Origin: 73-13 sp035556075
Lineage (GTDB): Bacteria > Actinomycetota > Actinomycetes > Actinomycetales > Microbacteriaceae
NCBI GenBank assembly: GCA_035556075.1
Contig: DATMFQ010000052.1
Location: 1 to 7,607, forward strand
DNA length: 7,607 nucleotides
Reading direction: 5' to 3'
A program made the translations under genes and the position numbers. Positions 1 through 6,043 of this stretch are shown piece after piece. The notes under the pieces are model-generated. The model was not told the origin of the DNA and did no database searches. It saw only the letters and a list, made by a program, of their open reading frames with translations. The stretch's first letter is position 1, and each line of letters opens with the position of its first letter.

Positions 1-151
1 GCCCGATCGTCAGCGTCGTGAGCAGGATCTTGCCCTGCAGGTCACCGAAGGTCCCGCCGATGAGCGAGATGATGCCCAGGAGCGCGGCGATCACCAGCGA
101 TGCGATGACGACAATGATCGCGGCGCGGCGGATCCCCTTCAGCGTGCTCAT
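1..151 (-). CDS. N-terminal part of a small membrane protein (runs off the window)
   Basis: Only the first 50 codons are visible. The peptide begins MSTLKGIRRAAIIVV, with a short basic N-terminus (Lys5, Arg8, Arg9). A long hydrophobic stretch from about residue 10 to 32 follows and should be a transmembrane helix. After a short polar loop (GDLQGK), a second hydrophobic stretch is starting at the window edge. An AGGGAG Shine-Dalgarno sequence (161-166) lies 9 bases before the ATG, which supports this start. It is divergent from the nuclease lipoprotein gene, with about 110 bases between the two starts. It resembles small conserved actinobacterial membrane proteins of unknown function. No function can be assigned from the visible part, and nothing catalytic is visible. 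Confidence 0.75.
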   Translation of the reverse strand, partial: MSTLKGIRRAAIIVVIASLVIAALLGIISLIGGTFGDLQGKILLTTLTIG

Positions 152-180
152 CGGTGCTCTCTCCCTGTCGGCCTGGTGCC

Positions 181-186
181 ATCGTA
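181..186 (-). promoter_or_regulatory. Candidate -10 element for the partial membrane protein gene
   Basis: TACGAT on the minus strand fits the actinobacterial TANNNT pattern. It would place the transcript start near base 174, giving a leader of about 23 bases that contains the Shine-Dalgarno sequence. No convincing -35 hexamer was found at 16-18 bases upstream, so this is tentative. Confidence 0.35.
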
Positions 187-211
187 TTCGGTTGCGTGTC
201 TCAGGCCCCGG

Positions 212-217
212 TACAGT
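212..217 (+). promoter_or_regulatory. Candidate -10 element for the nuclease lipoprotein gene
   Basis: TACAGT fits TANNNT and lies 45 bases before the chosen ATG at 263. Possible upstream hexamers (TTCGGT at 187-192, TTGCGT at 192-197) have poor spacing (19 and 14 bases), so the -35 element is unclear. The position within the divergent intergenic region is sensible. Confidence 0.3.
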
Positions 218-246
218 CGGGAGCGTCGCATTCGTCCCACGTCTGC

Positions 247-256
247 GAGGGGGGGG
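247..256 (+). promoter_or_regulatory. G-run ribosome-binding site of the nuclease gene
   Basis: GAGGGGGGGG contains an uninterrupted run of eight G (249-256) and ends 6 bases before the ATG at 263. It can pair with the anti-Shine-Dalgarno sequence in several registers. It fixes the start at 263 rather than at the upstream in-frame ATG. Confidence 0.6.
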
Positions 257-262
257 ATCCGC

Positions 263-1024
263 ATGAGACGCTTGCTGCCGTTGCTCGGGGCCGGGCTCCT
301 CACCGTCGCCGCGATGACCGGATGCGTCCCCAACGCGCCCGCGACCTCTCGGCCTCCGGCCGAGAGCGCACCCGCACCGCCCGGGTCGGCCGCGACCGAA
401 GCCCCACAGCCCACAGTCACCCTCATCGCTATCATCGACGGCGACACCATCGAGACGAGCGCGGGAACAGTCCGGATCATCGGCATCGACACGCCCGAGC
501 GCGGCGAATGCGGGCACGAGGAGGCGTCACGCGCACTCGGGCGGCTGGTCGCGCCCGGTGACCCGATCGTGCTCGAACTGCCAGCAGGGCAGAACGACAC
601 CGACCGCTACGACCGCCTCCTCCGGTATGTGCGTACCTCCTCGGGGATCGACCTCGGGATCGCCCAGCTCACGGCCGGCAACGCGGTCGCGAGGTACGAC
701 TCCCGGGACGGCTACCCCGCGCACCCGAGCGAGATCGACTACCACGCCGCCCAACTCGCCACGCTTGCCGCTGACGGCTCGGTCGTGACGACGGCGTGCG
801 CGGGCGCCGCACCTCCGGCGGCGGTCGTCCCACCCGAGGACGCGTGGTGGACGCAGTACTCCTCGTGCACCAAGCTCAAGCAGAACACGCTCGGGCACCC
901 CACTGGGCCGTTCGATCGGGATGACCCGGAGCAGGCCGAAATCTACAACTGGTTCGCCCACGGCACCGGCAACAACGGTGACGGGGACGGCGATGGCCTC
1001 GCGTGCGAAGGTGGCCGTCGCTGA
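263..1024 (+). CDS. Secreted/lipid-anchored thermonuclease-like protein with C-terminal Excalibur domain
   Basis: A predicted nuclease lipoprotein of 253 residues. Residues 1-20 form a signal peptide (MRRLLPLLGAGLLTVAAMTG) ending in a lipobox with Cys21 as the likely lipidated residue. A Pro/Ala/Ser-rich linker runs to about residue 50. Residues 51-170 form a staphylococcal-nuclease (SNase) fold: IDGDT at 58-62 (metal-binding Asp59/Asp61), RIIGIDTPE at 71-79 (Arg71, Asp76, Glu79) and RYDRLLRYV at 115-123, with Arg118 at the second catalytic Arg position. All residues matching the SNase active site are therefore present. The C-terminus (about 196-250) is an Excalibur domain with Cys202, the acidic loop DGDGDGLACE at 240-249 and Cys248; this domain family is thought to bind calcium. 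The expected role is calcium-dependent DNA/RNA cleavage outside the membrane, which is inference from the families. An in-frame ATG at 176 exists but would bury the signal peptide; the start at 263 has a G-rich ribosome-binding site 6 bases upstream. Confidence 0.88.
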   Translation: MRRLLPLLGAGLLTVAAMTGCVPNAPATSRPPAESAPAPPGSAATEAPQPTVTLIAIIDGDTIETSAGTVRIIGIDTPERGECGHEEASRALGRLVAPGDPIVLELPAGQNDTDRYDRLLRYVRTSSGIDLGIAQLTAGNAVARYDSRDGYPAHPSEIDYHAAQLATLAADGSVVTTACAGAAPPAAVVPPEDAWWTQYSSCTKLKQNTLGHPTGPFDRDDPEQAEIYNWFAHGTGNNGDGDGDGLACEGGRR

Positions 1025-1052
1025 CGGCTTCTCCACAATCTCGTGAGCTCGT

Positions 1053-1082
1053 CTGGCAGGTCCCGTCACCGCTTGCTACGGT
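1053..1082 (+). promoter_or_regulatory. Candidate promoter of the coiled-coil gene
   Basis: CTGGCA (1053-1058, four of six matches to TTGACA) and TACGGT (1077-1082, fits TANNNT) are separated by 18 bases. They lie between the nuclease stop and the next start, and would give a leader of about 30 bases. The hexamers are only moderately good, so read-through from the nuclease gene remains possible. Confidence 0.35.
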
Positions 1083-1119
1083 CGTCCGCATCCGAGTGTC
1101 CCCCCGAGAGGAGTGTTGC

Positions 1120-1470
1120 ATGCCCACCGTGGAGCACGAGACGACGATCACGCATCGTCTTGCGCTGCTGGAGACCGCACAGGCGCACACCCGGGACGAG
1201 CTGCAGATGCTGAGCGAGAAGGTCGACGACCACCACGCGGACACGATCGAGCGCTTGGACCAGATGCGCAGCGATCTGCAGCACGCGATCGGCAAGACCG
1301 ATCGGCGACGCAAAGCGGTGGAGCGGTTCCAGCAGGAGGCACTCGACCACTTTGCATTCCTCACCAGCAAGGTGACCGCGCACGACGCCAGATTCGACCG
1401 GATCGAAGGTCAGCTCAGCACCATCGATTCGAAGCTCAACGAGGTGCTGGCCCTACTCACGCAGCGCTGA
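1120..1470 (+). CDS. Small cytoplasmic coiled-coil protein of unknown function
   Basis: A 116-residue protein that is almost entirely predicted alpha-helical coiled coil. I do not recognise its family. The C-terminal part has a perfect 3-4 hydrophobic pattern at Phe92, Ile95, Leu99, Ile102, Leu106, Val109 and Leu113. Two further hydrophobic ladders occur at Leu14-Val35 (Leu14, Leu17, Leu28, Leu31, Val35) and at Leu46, Met49, Leu53 and Ala56. A basic patch RRRK (62-65) separates the middle and C-terminal helices. There is no signal peptide, no transmembrane segment and no cysteine. The ATG at 1120 is chosen because GAGAGGAG (1106-1113) lies 6 bases upstream; the reading frame continues upstream into the nuclease gene but those codons look non-coding. 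It ends 39 bases before the end of the convergent clpX gene. Oligomerisation, or a structural or adaptor role, is the most that can be inferred. Confidence 0.75.
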   Translation: MPTVEHETTITHRLALLETAQAHTRDELQMLSEKVDDHHADTIERLDQMRSDLQHAIGKTDRRRKAVERFQQEALDHFAFLTSKVTAHDARFDRIEGQLSTIDSKLNEVLALLTQR

Positions 1471-1509
1471 TTCGCACGCGGCACGCCGACGATTGACGCA
1501 GCCCGAGCT

Positions 1510-2784
<1,275 letters not shown>

Positions 2785-2823
2785 GTCGACTCCTCTCAGC
2801 GGGCGGGTGCACCTCGTCGTCCG

Positions 2824-2829
2824 AGCCTA
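2824..2829 (-). promoter_or_regulatory. Candidate -10 element for clpX
   Basis: TAGGCT on the minus strand fits TANNNT and lies 39 bases upstream of the clpX ATG. It would give a leader of about 30 bases that includes the GAGAGGAG ribosome-binding site. No good -35 hexamer is visible at the expected distance, so an activator may be needed or the call may be wrong. Confidence 0.33.
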
Positions 2830-2842
2830 GACGCTGCCCCTG

Positions 2843-2872
2843 ACGACACGCGGGAGGCCCCGCTGAAACAAT
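2843..2872 (+). promoter_or_regulatory. Candidate promoter for leaderless transcription of the CopC-like gene
   Basis: ACGACA (2843-2848) and AACAAT (2867-2872) are 18 bases apart, each matching four of six consensus positions. Six bases separate the -10 element from the ATG at 2879, so transcription would start at or next to the start codon. A leaderless mRNA is common in actinobacteria and would explain why no well-spaced ribosome-binding site is present. Confidence 0.4.
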
Positions 2873-2878
2873 GGGGAC

Positions 2879-3418
2879 ATGTCCAGACGATTCTTCGCCG
2901 CGCTGCCGCTCGCGCTCGCGCTGACACTCACCGGCGCCGTCGCGCCCGCATTCGCCCACACCGGCATCGAAGGCACCGTGCCCGCCGACGGTGAGACGCT
3001 GACGGTCCTGCCCGACTACTTCTCGGTGACCGCGAGCGAGGAGCTCAACGACATCACCGGCGAGGGCGAGGGCTTCGCGCTCCACATCATCGGTCCGGAC
3101 GGAGCACGACTCGACACCGGCGAGGTCATCATCGAGGGCCGCGTCGCCTCGACCCCCGCGGTCGTCGACGAGCCGGGCACCTACACCTTCGCCTACCAAG
3201 TCGTCGGCGAGGACGGCCACCCGGTCGCCGGCGAGACCACCTTCGTGTGGGCGCCGGACGGGGTCGACAGTGGGACGAATGCGGCGGATGCGCCCGCGAC
3301 ATCGGCCGGGAGTGCGCCGGACTGGCTCATCGTCACCGGCATCGTGCTCGCCGTCATGGTCGTCATCGCGATCATCATCCTGCTGGTGATCGTCAGTCGC
3401 CGACGCAGCGCTCGCTGA
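2879..3418 (+). CDS. CopC-domain protein, exported and anchored by a C-terminal membrane helix
   Basis: A 179-residue protein with a signal peptide (1-26, cleavage after AFA), a CopC-type beta-barrel domain (27 to about 125), a low-complexity Ala/Ser/Asp linker (about 128-148), a transmembrane helix (about 149-172) and a short basic cytoplasmic tail, SRRRSAR. Cleavage would leave His27 as the new N-terminal residue. Together with Asp112 and His114 in EDGHPVAGETTF it reproduces the Cu(II) site of CopC proteins (N-terminal His plus an Asp-x-His pair). The domain would face outward and bind Cu(II); this is family knowledge applied to the residues seen. No copD or other copper gene is in the window. 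The stop codon is one base from the stop of convergent clpP2, so the transcripts probably overlap. A role in copper handling is likely but not proven; members lacking a CopD partner are poorly characterised. Confidence 0.85.
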   Translation: MSRRFFAALPLALALTLTGAVAPAFAHTGIEGTVPADGETLTVLPDYFSVTASEELNDITGEGEGFALHIIGPDGARLDTGEVIIEGRVASTPAVVDEPGTYTFAYQVVGEDGHPVAGETTFVWAPDGVDSGTNAADAPATSAGSAPDWLIVTGIVLAVMVVIAIIILLVIVSRRRSAR

Positions 3419-3419
3419 C

Positions 3420-4061
3420 TCAGCCCTTCGTGATCTCCGGCTGCGCCTTACGCGGCGAGAGCACCTGGTCGATGAGCCCGTACTCGAGTGCCTCCGGCGC
3501 TGAGAGCGTCTTGTCGCGCTCGATGTCCCGGTGGATCTGCTCGACCGTCTGCTTCGAGTGCCGAGAGAGCGTCTCCTCGAGCCAGCGACGCATGTCGAGG
3601 ATCTCGGCGGCCTGGATCTCGATGTCGGAGGCCTGACCGTGGCCCGAGCCGCCATAGGACGGCTGGTGGATGAGGATCCGCGAGTTCGGCAGCGCGAGAC
3701 GCTTGCCGTGGCTACCGCCTGCCGCGATGACGGCCGCCGCAGAAGCGGCCATGCCGAGGACGACCGTCTGGATGTCGGGCCGGACGTACTGCATCGTGTC
3801 GTAGATCGCGGTCATCGCCGTGAATGACCCACCGGGCGAGTTGATGTACATGGTGATGTCGCGGTCGGGGTCCTGCGACTCGAGGACGAGGAGCTGCGCC
3901 ATGATGTCGTCCGCCGAGGCGTCGTCGACCTGGACGCCGAGGAAGATGATGCGGTCCTCGAAGAGCTTCGCGTAGGGGTCCTGACGCTTGTAGCCATAGG
4001 CGGTCCGCTCCTCGAAGGTCGGCAGGATGTACCGGGACTCGGGCAGGTGAAGGTTGCGCAT
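3420..4061 (-). CDS. clpP2: ATP-dependent Clp protease proteolytic subunit ClpP2
   Basis: The second ClpP-family serine peptidase of the actinobacterial pair, which assembles with ClpP1 into a mixed two-ring chamber docked by ClpX. It has 213 residues. The catalytic triad is Ser107 (in GMAASAAAVIAAG), His132 (in LIHQPS) and Asp183 (in ERDKTLSAPEALEYGLID). The YINSPGGS oxyanion-loop motif is at 72-79. Assignment to the ClpP2 type rests on ASAAAVIAAG after the catalytic serine, on the long N-terminal extension before DRIIFLG (37-42), and on the segment ASDIEIQAAEIL, all typical of mycobacterial-style ClpP2. An AAGGAAA ribosome-binding site lies about 11 bases before the ATG. The gene starts 31 bases after the clpP1 stop and is almost certainly co-transcribed with it. 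It converges on the CopC-like gene with a single base between stop codons. Some databases may number the two clpP genes differently. Confidence 0.96.
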   Translation of the reverse strand: MRNLHLPESRYILPTFEERTAYGYKRQDPYAKLFEDRIIFLGVQVDDASADDIMAQLLVLESQDPDRDITMYINSPGGSFTAMTAIYDTMQYVRPDIQTVVLGMAASAAAVIAAGGSHGKRLALPNSRILIHQPSYGGSGHGQASDIEIQAAEILDMRRWLEETLSRHSKQTVEQIHRDIERDKTLSAPEALEYGLIDQVLSPRKAQPEITKG

Positions 4062-4092
4062 GTCGTGATGTTTCCTTGTGCTCAGGCTCGGG

Positions 4093-4677
4093 TCAGCTCT
4101 GGGTCCCGCCGCCGCCGACGACGTCGGACGCGGACTTCCGGATGTGGTCGACGAAGCCGTACTCGAGGGCCTCGTCGGCCGTGAACCAGCGGTCCCGGTC
4201 GCCGTCGGCGTGGATCTGCTCGACCGTCTTCCCGGTCGCCTCCGCCGTGATCTCGGCGAGGCGCTGCTTCATGCTGACGATGAGCTGGGCCTGGGTCTGG
4301 ATGTCGCTCGCGGTGCCGCCGAAGCCGCCGTGCGGCTGGTGCAGCAGCACCCGCGCATTCGGCGTGATGTACCGCTTGCCCTTCGTGCCGGCGGTGAGCA
4401 GGAGCTGGCCCATCGAGGCGGCCATGCCGATGCCGACGGTGACGATGTCGTTCGGGACGAACTGCATGGTGTCGTAGATCGCCATGCCCGCGGTGATCGA
4501 GCCGCCGGGCGAGTTGATGTAGAGGTAGATGTCGCGCTTGTCGTCCTCGGCGGCGAGCAGCAGGAGTTTCGCCGCGATCTCGTTCGCGTTGTCGTCACGG
4601 ACCTCGGAGCCGAGCCAGATGATCCGGTCCTTGAGCAGACGGTCAAAGACGCTTGGCGTGAATGCCGGTTCGGCCAT
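4093..4677 (-). CDS. clpP1: ATP-dependent Clp protease proteolytic subunit ClpP1
   Basis: A 194-residue ClpP serine peptidase and the first gene of the clpP1-clpP2 operon. The triad is Ser88 (in GMAASMGQLLLTAG), His113 (in LLHQPHGG) and Asp162 (in DRDRWFTADEALEYGFVDHI). YINSPGGS is at 53-60. The MAASMG context and the segment DRDRWFTADEALEYGFVDHI match actinobacterial ClpP1 rather than ClpP2. An AAGGAG ribosome-binding site lies 11 bases upstream of the ATG. The C-terminus ends in a Gly-rich tail (VVGGGGTQS). The 99 bases between this gene and the PLP-enzyme gene upstream contain a TAGGGT -10-like hexamer and a sequence close to a ClgR operator, suggesting an independent, stress-activated promoter. 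In actinobacteria studied so far, ClpP1 and ClpP2 are both needed for full activity and are often essential. Confidence 0.97.
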   Translation of the reverse strand: MAEPAFTPSVFDRLLKDRIIWLGSEVRDDNANEIAAKLLLLAAEDDKRDIYLYINSPGGSITAGMAIYDTMQFVPNDIVTVGIGMAASMGQLLLTAGTKGKRYITPNARVLLHQPHGGFGGTASDIQTQAQLIVSMKQRLAEITAEATGKTVEQIHADGDRDRWFTADEALEYGFVDHIRKSASDVVGGGGTQS

Positions 4678-4713
4678 GGGTTCGGTGCTCCTTCTGGTGT
4701 GCGGTGCGCTTCG

Positions 4714-4719
4714 ACCCTA
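4714..4719 (-). promoter_or_regulatory. Candidate -10 element for the clpP1-clpP2 operon
   Basis: TAGGGT on the minus strand fits TANNNT and lies 36 bases upstream of the clpP1 ATG, leaving a leader of about 30 bases with the AAGGAG site. The region where a -35 hexamer should be (around 4737-4743) is poor (CATGGC or GCATGG), as expected for a promoter that depends on an activator bound just upstream. Confidence 0.4.
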
Positions 4720-4746
4720 ACGGTCGGCGGAGCGCCGCCATGCCGC

Positions 4747-4764
4747 TGTTCGCCGTCGGCTAAG
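4747..4764. promoter_or_regulatory. Candidate ClgR operator upstream of clpP1
   Basis: TGTTCGCCGTCGGCTAAG differs at two positions from the ClgR consensus recalled for Corynebacterium (WNNWCGCYNANRGCGWWS) and at one position from the Streptomyces form GTTCGC-N5-GCG. It lies directly upstream of where the -35 element of the clpP1 promoter should be, a typical activator position. ClgR is the known activator of clp genes in actinobacteria; its gene is not in the window. The call is by eye from remembered consensus sequences. Confidence 0.4.
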
Positions 4765-4776
4765 TGAGCTCAGGGC

Positions 4777-5982
4777 TTAGGCCTCGGTCGCCGCGAGCGC
4801 CTGGTCGAGGTCGGCGATGAGGTCCGCCGCGTTCTCGAGCCCGATCGACAGGCGCAGTGTCCCGGTGGCGGTGAATGGCTCGCCATAGAGGTCCTGCCGC
4901 ACCCCGCTCGCACCGACGTGGACGATGAGCGTCTCGTCGTGGCCGAAGCTCGTCGCATTCGCGATGAGTCGCAGCCTCGCGACGAAGGCGTTGAACCGGT
5001 CGGGTCCGCCGGTGGGCGCGAAGGCGAGCATGCCGGTTGCCCCGGCGGGGAACATCTGCCGGGCGAGGTGTCGCTGCGGGTGCGCGTCGAGGCCGACATA
5101 GCGCACCCATTCGATCCGCGAATCCGACTCAAGCCACTCGGCAACGGTCTGCGCCGTCTGGATGACTCGCTCCAGTCGCAGCGGCAGCGTCGAGGTGCCA
5201 CGCTGAATGAGCCAGGCGTTGAAGGGCGAGATGACGCCGCCGACGTCGACCATCGCCTGCTGCTTGATCGGGTCGATGAGGCTCGTGCGCCCGACGACGA
5301 CGCCGCCGAGGGCGTCCCCGTGCCCGTTGATGTACTTCGTGAGGGAGTGCACGACGAGGTCGGCACCGTGCTCGAGCGCCCGGAATCGTGGCGGCGGCGT
5401 GTAGGTCGCGTCGACGACGAGCAGGGCGCCGTGCGCTCGCGCCAACTCGCCGAGCGCAGGCAGGTCAGCGATGGTCGTCGTCGGATTCGCGATCGTCTCA
5501 GTGAAGATGAACCTCGTCTCCGGCCGCATCGCCGCCCGGACCGCGTCAAGGTCCGTGATGTCGACGAGGTCGGCGGTGATGCCGTACTTGCGTGGCAGCA
5601 ACTCGACGAAGAGGTTGTACGTCGCCTCATACACCTCCCGGGACACGACGACGTGATCGCCGGAGTTGAGGTAGGTGAAGAGCACCGCGTGGGTGGCGGC
5701 GACACCGCTGGCGAGCACGACCGCGTCCTCGGCGTGCTCGAGCGCCGCGAGCTTGCGTTGCAGTGCGAGCTGGTTGATCCCCGAGACGCGGGTGTACAGC
5801 AGTTGGTCGGTCACCGTCCAGTCGACCTCGCGCGGGTCATACGGCAGCGCGTAGGAGTTGCTCAGCGTCAGCGGGGTGCGCACTGCCCCCGAGGCCGGAT
5901 CCATCGAGTTGCCGACGTGGACGGACAGCGTGCCATCACCGAGCGTGCTCGGGTCCGCTGGGTCAGGTGCGACAGTCACCAT
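4777..5982 (-). CDS. PLP-dependent Cys/Met-metabolism-family enzyme (cystathionine gamma-synthase/lyase-like)
   Basis: A fold-type I PLP enzyme of the trans-sulfuration family, 401 residues from the ATG at 5982. The Schiff-base lysine is Lys216 in HSLTKYINGHGDALGG. Other family residues are Tyr63 and Arg65 of LLYTR (phosphate contacts from the partner subunit), Ser92-Gly93 of ASGVAA, Tyr118 of VYEATY (ring stacking), Asp191 of VVDATY (pyridine nitrogen) and Arg377 of LRLSIGLE (substrate carboxylate). Length is normal. The reaction is not resolved: cystathionine synthesis or cleavage, sulfhydrylation and methionine lysis all use this scaffold. The cysteine typical of methionine gamma-lyase after the ring-stacking Tyr is absent (Glu-Ala here). 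The upstream reading frame overlaps tig and is rejected. There is no good ribosome-binding site; TACCAT lies just upstream, so leaderless initiation at the second codon (GTG) is possible. It lies between tig and clpP1 on the same strand, 61 bases after tig. Confidence 0.88.
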   Translation of the reverse strand: MVTVAPDPADPSTLGDGTLSVHVGNSMDPASGAVRTPLTLSNSYALPYDPREVDWTVTDQLLYTRVSGINQLALQRKLAALEHAEDAVVLASGVAATHAVLFTYLNSGDHVVVSREVYEATYNLFVELLPRKYGITADLVDITDLDAVRAAMRPETRFIFTETIANPTTTIADLPALGELARAHGALLVVDATYTPPPRFRALEHGADLVVHSLTKYINGHGDALGGVVVGRTSLIDPIKQQAMVDVGGVISPFNAWLIQRGTSTLPLRLERVIQTAQTVAEWLESDSRIEWVRYVGLDAHPQRHLARQMFPAGATGMLAFAPTGGPDRFNAFVARLRLIANATSFGHDETLIVHVGASGVRQDLYGEPFTATGTLRLSIGLENAADLIADLDQALAATEA

Positions 5983-5985
5983 CCG

Positions 5986-5991
5986 ATGGTA
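5986..5991 (-). promoter_or_regulatory. Candidate -10 element for the PLP-enzyme gene
   Basis: TACCAT on the minus strand fits TANNNT. It ends three bases before the ATG at 5982 and six bases before the next codon, GTG at 5979. A transcript starting about six bases after the -10 element would begin at that GTG, giving a leaderless mRNA one residue shorter. No clear -35 element is visible, and read-through from tig is an alternative. Confidence 0.3.
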
Positions 5992-6043
5992 CGGAGCCGG
6001 AGACGCGCTCGACGAGTCGCGCTGTCTTCTCCCGTCATCTACC

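Noticed and set aside
176..262. Upstream in-frame ATG of the nuclease gene
   Set aside because: It would place 29 polar and Arg-rich residues before a clear lipoprotein signal peptide.
6007..6024. Imperfect inverted repeat GCGCTCGAC/GTCGCGC between tig and the PLP-enzyme gene
   Set aside because: Pairing needs a two-base bulge and leaves a two-base loop, with no T-run; too weak to call a terminator.
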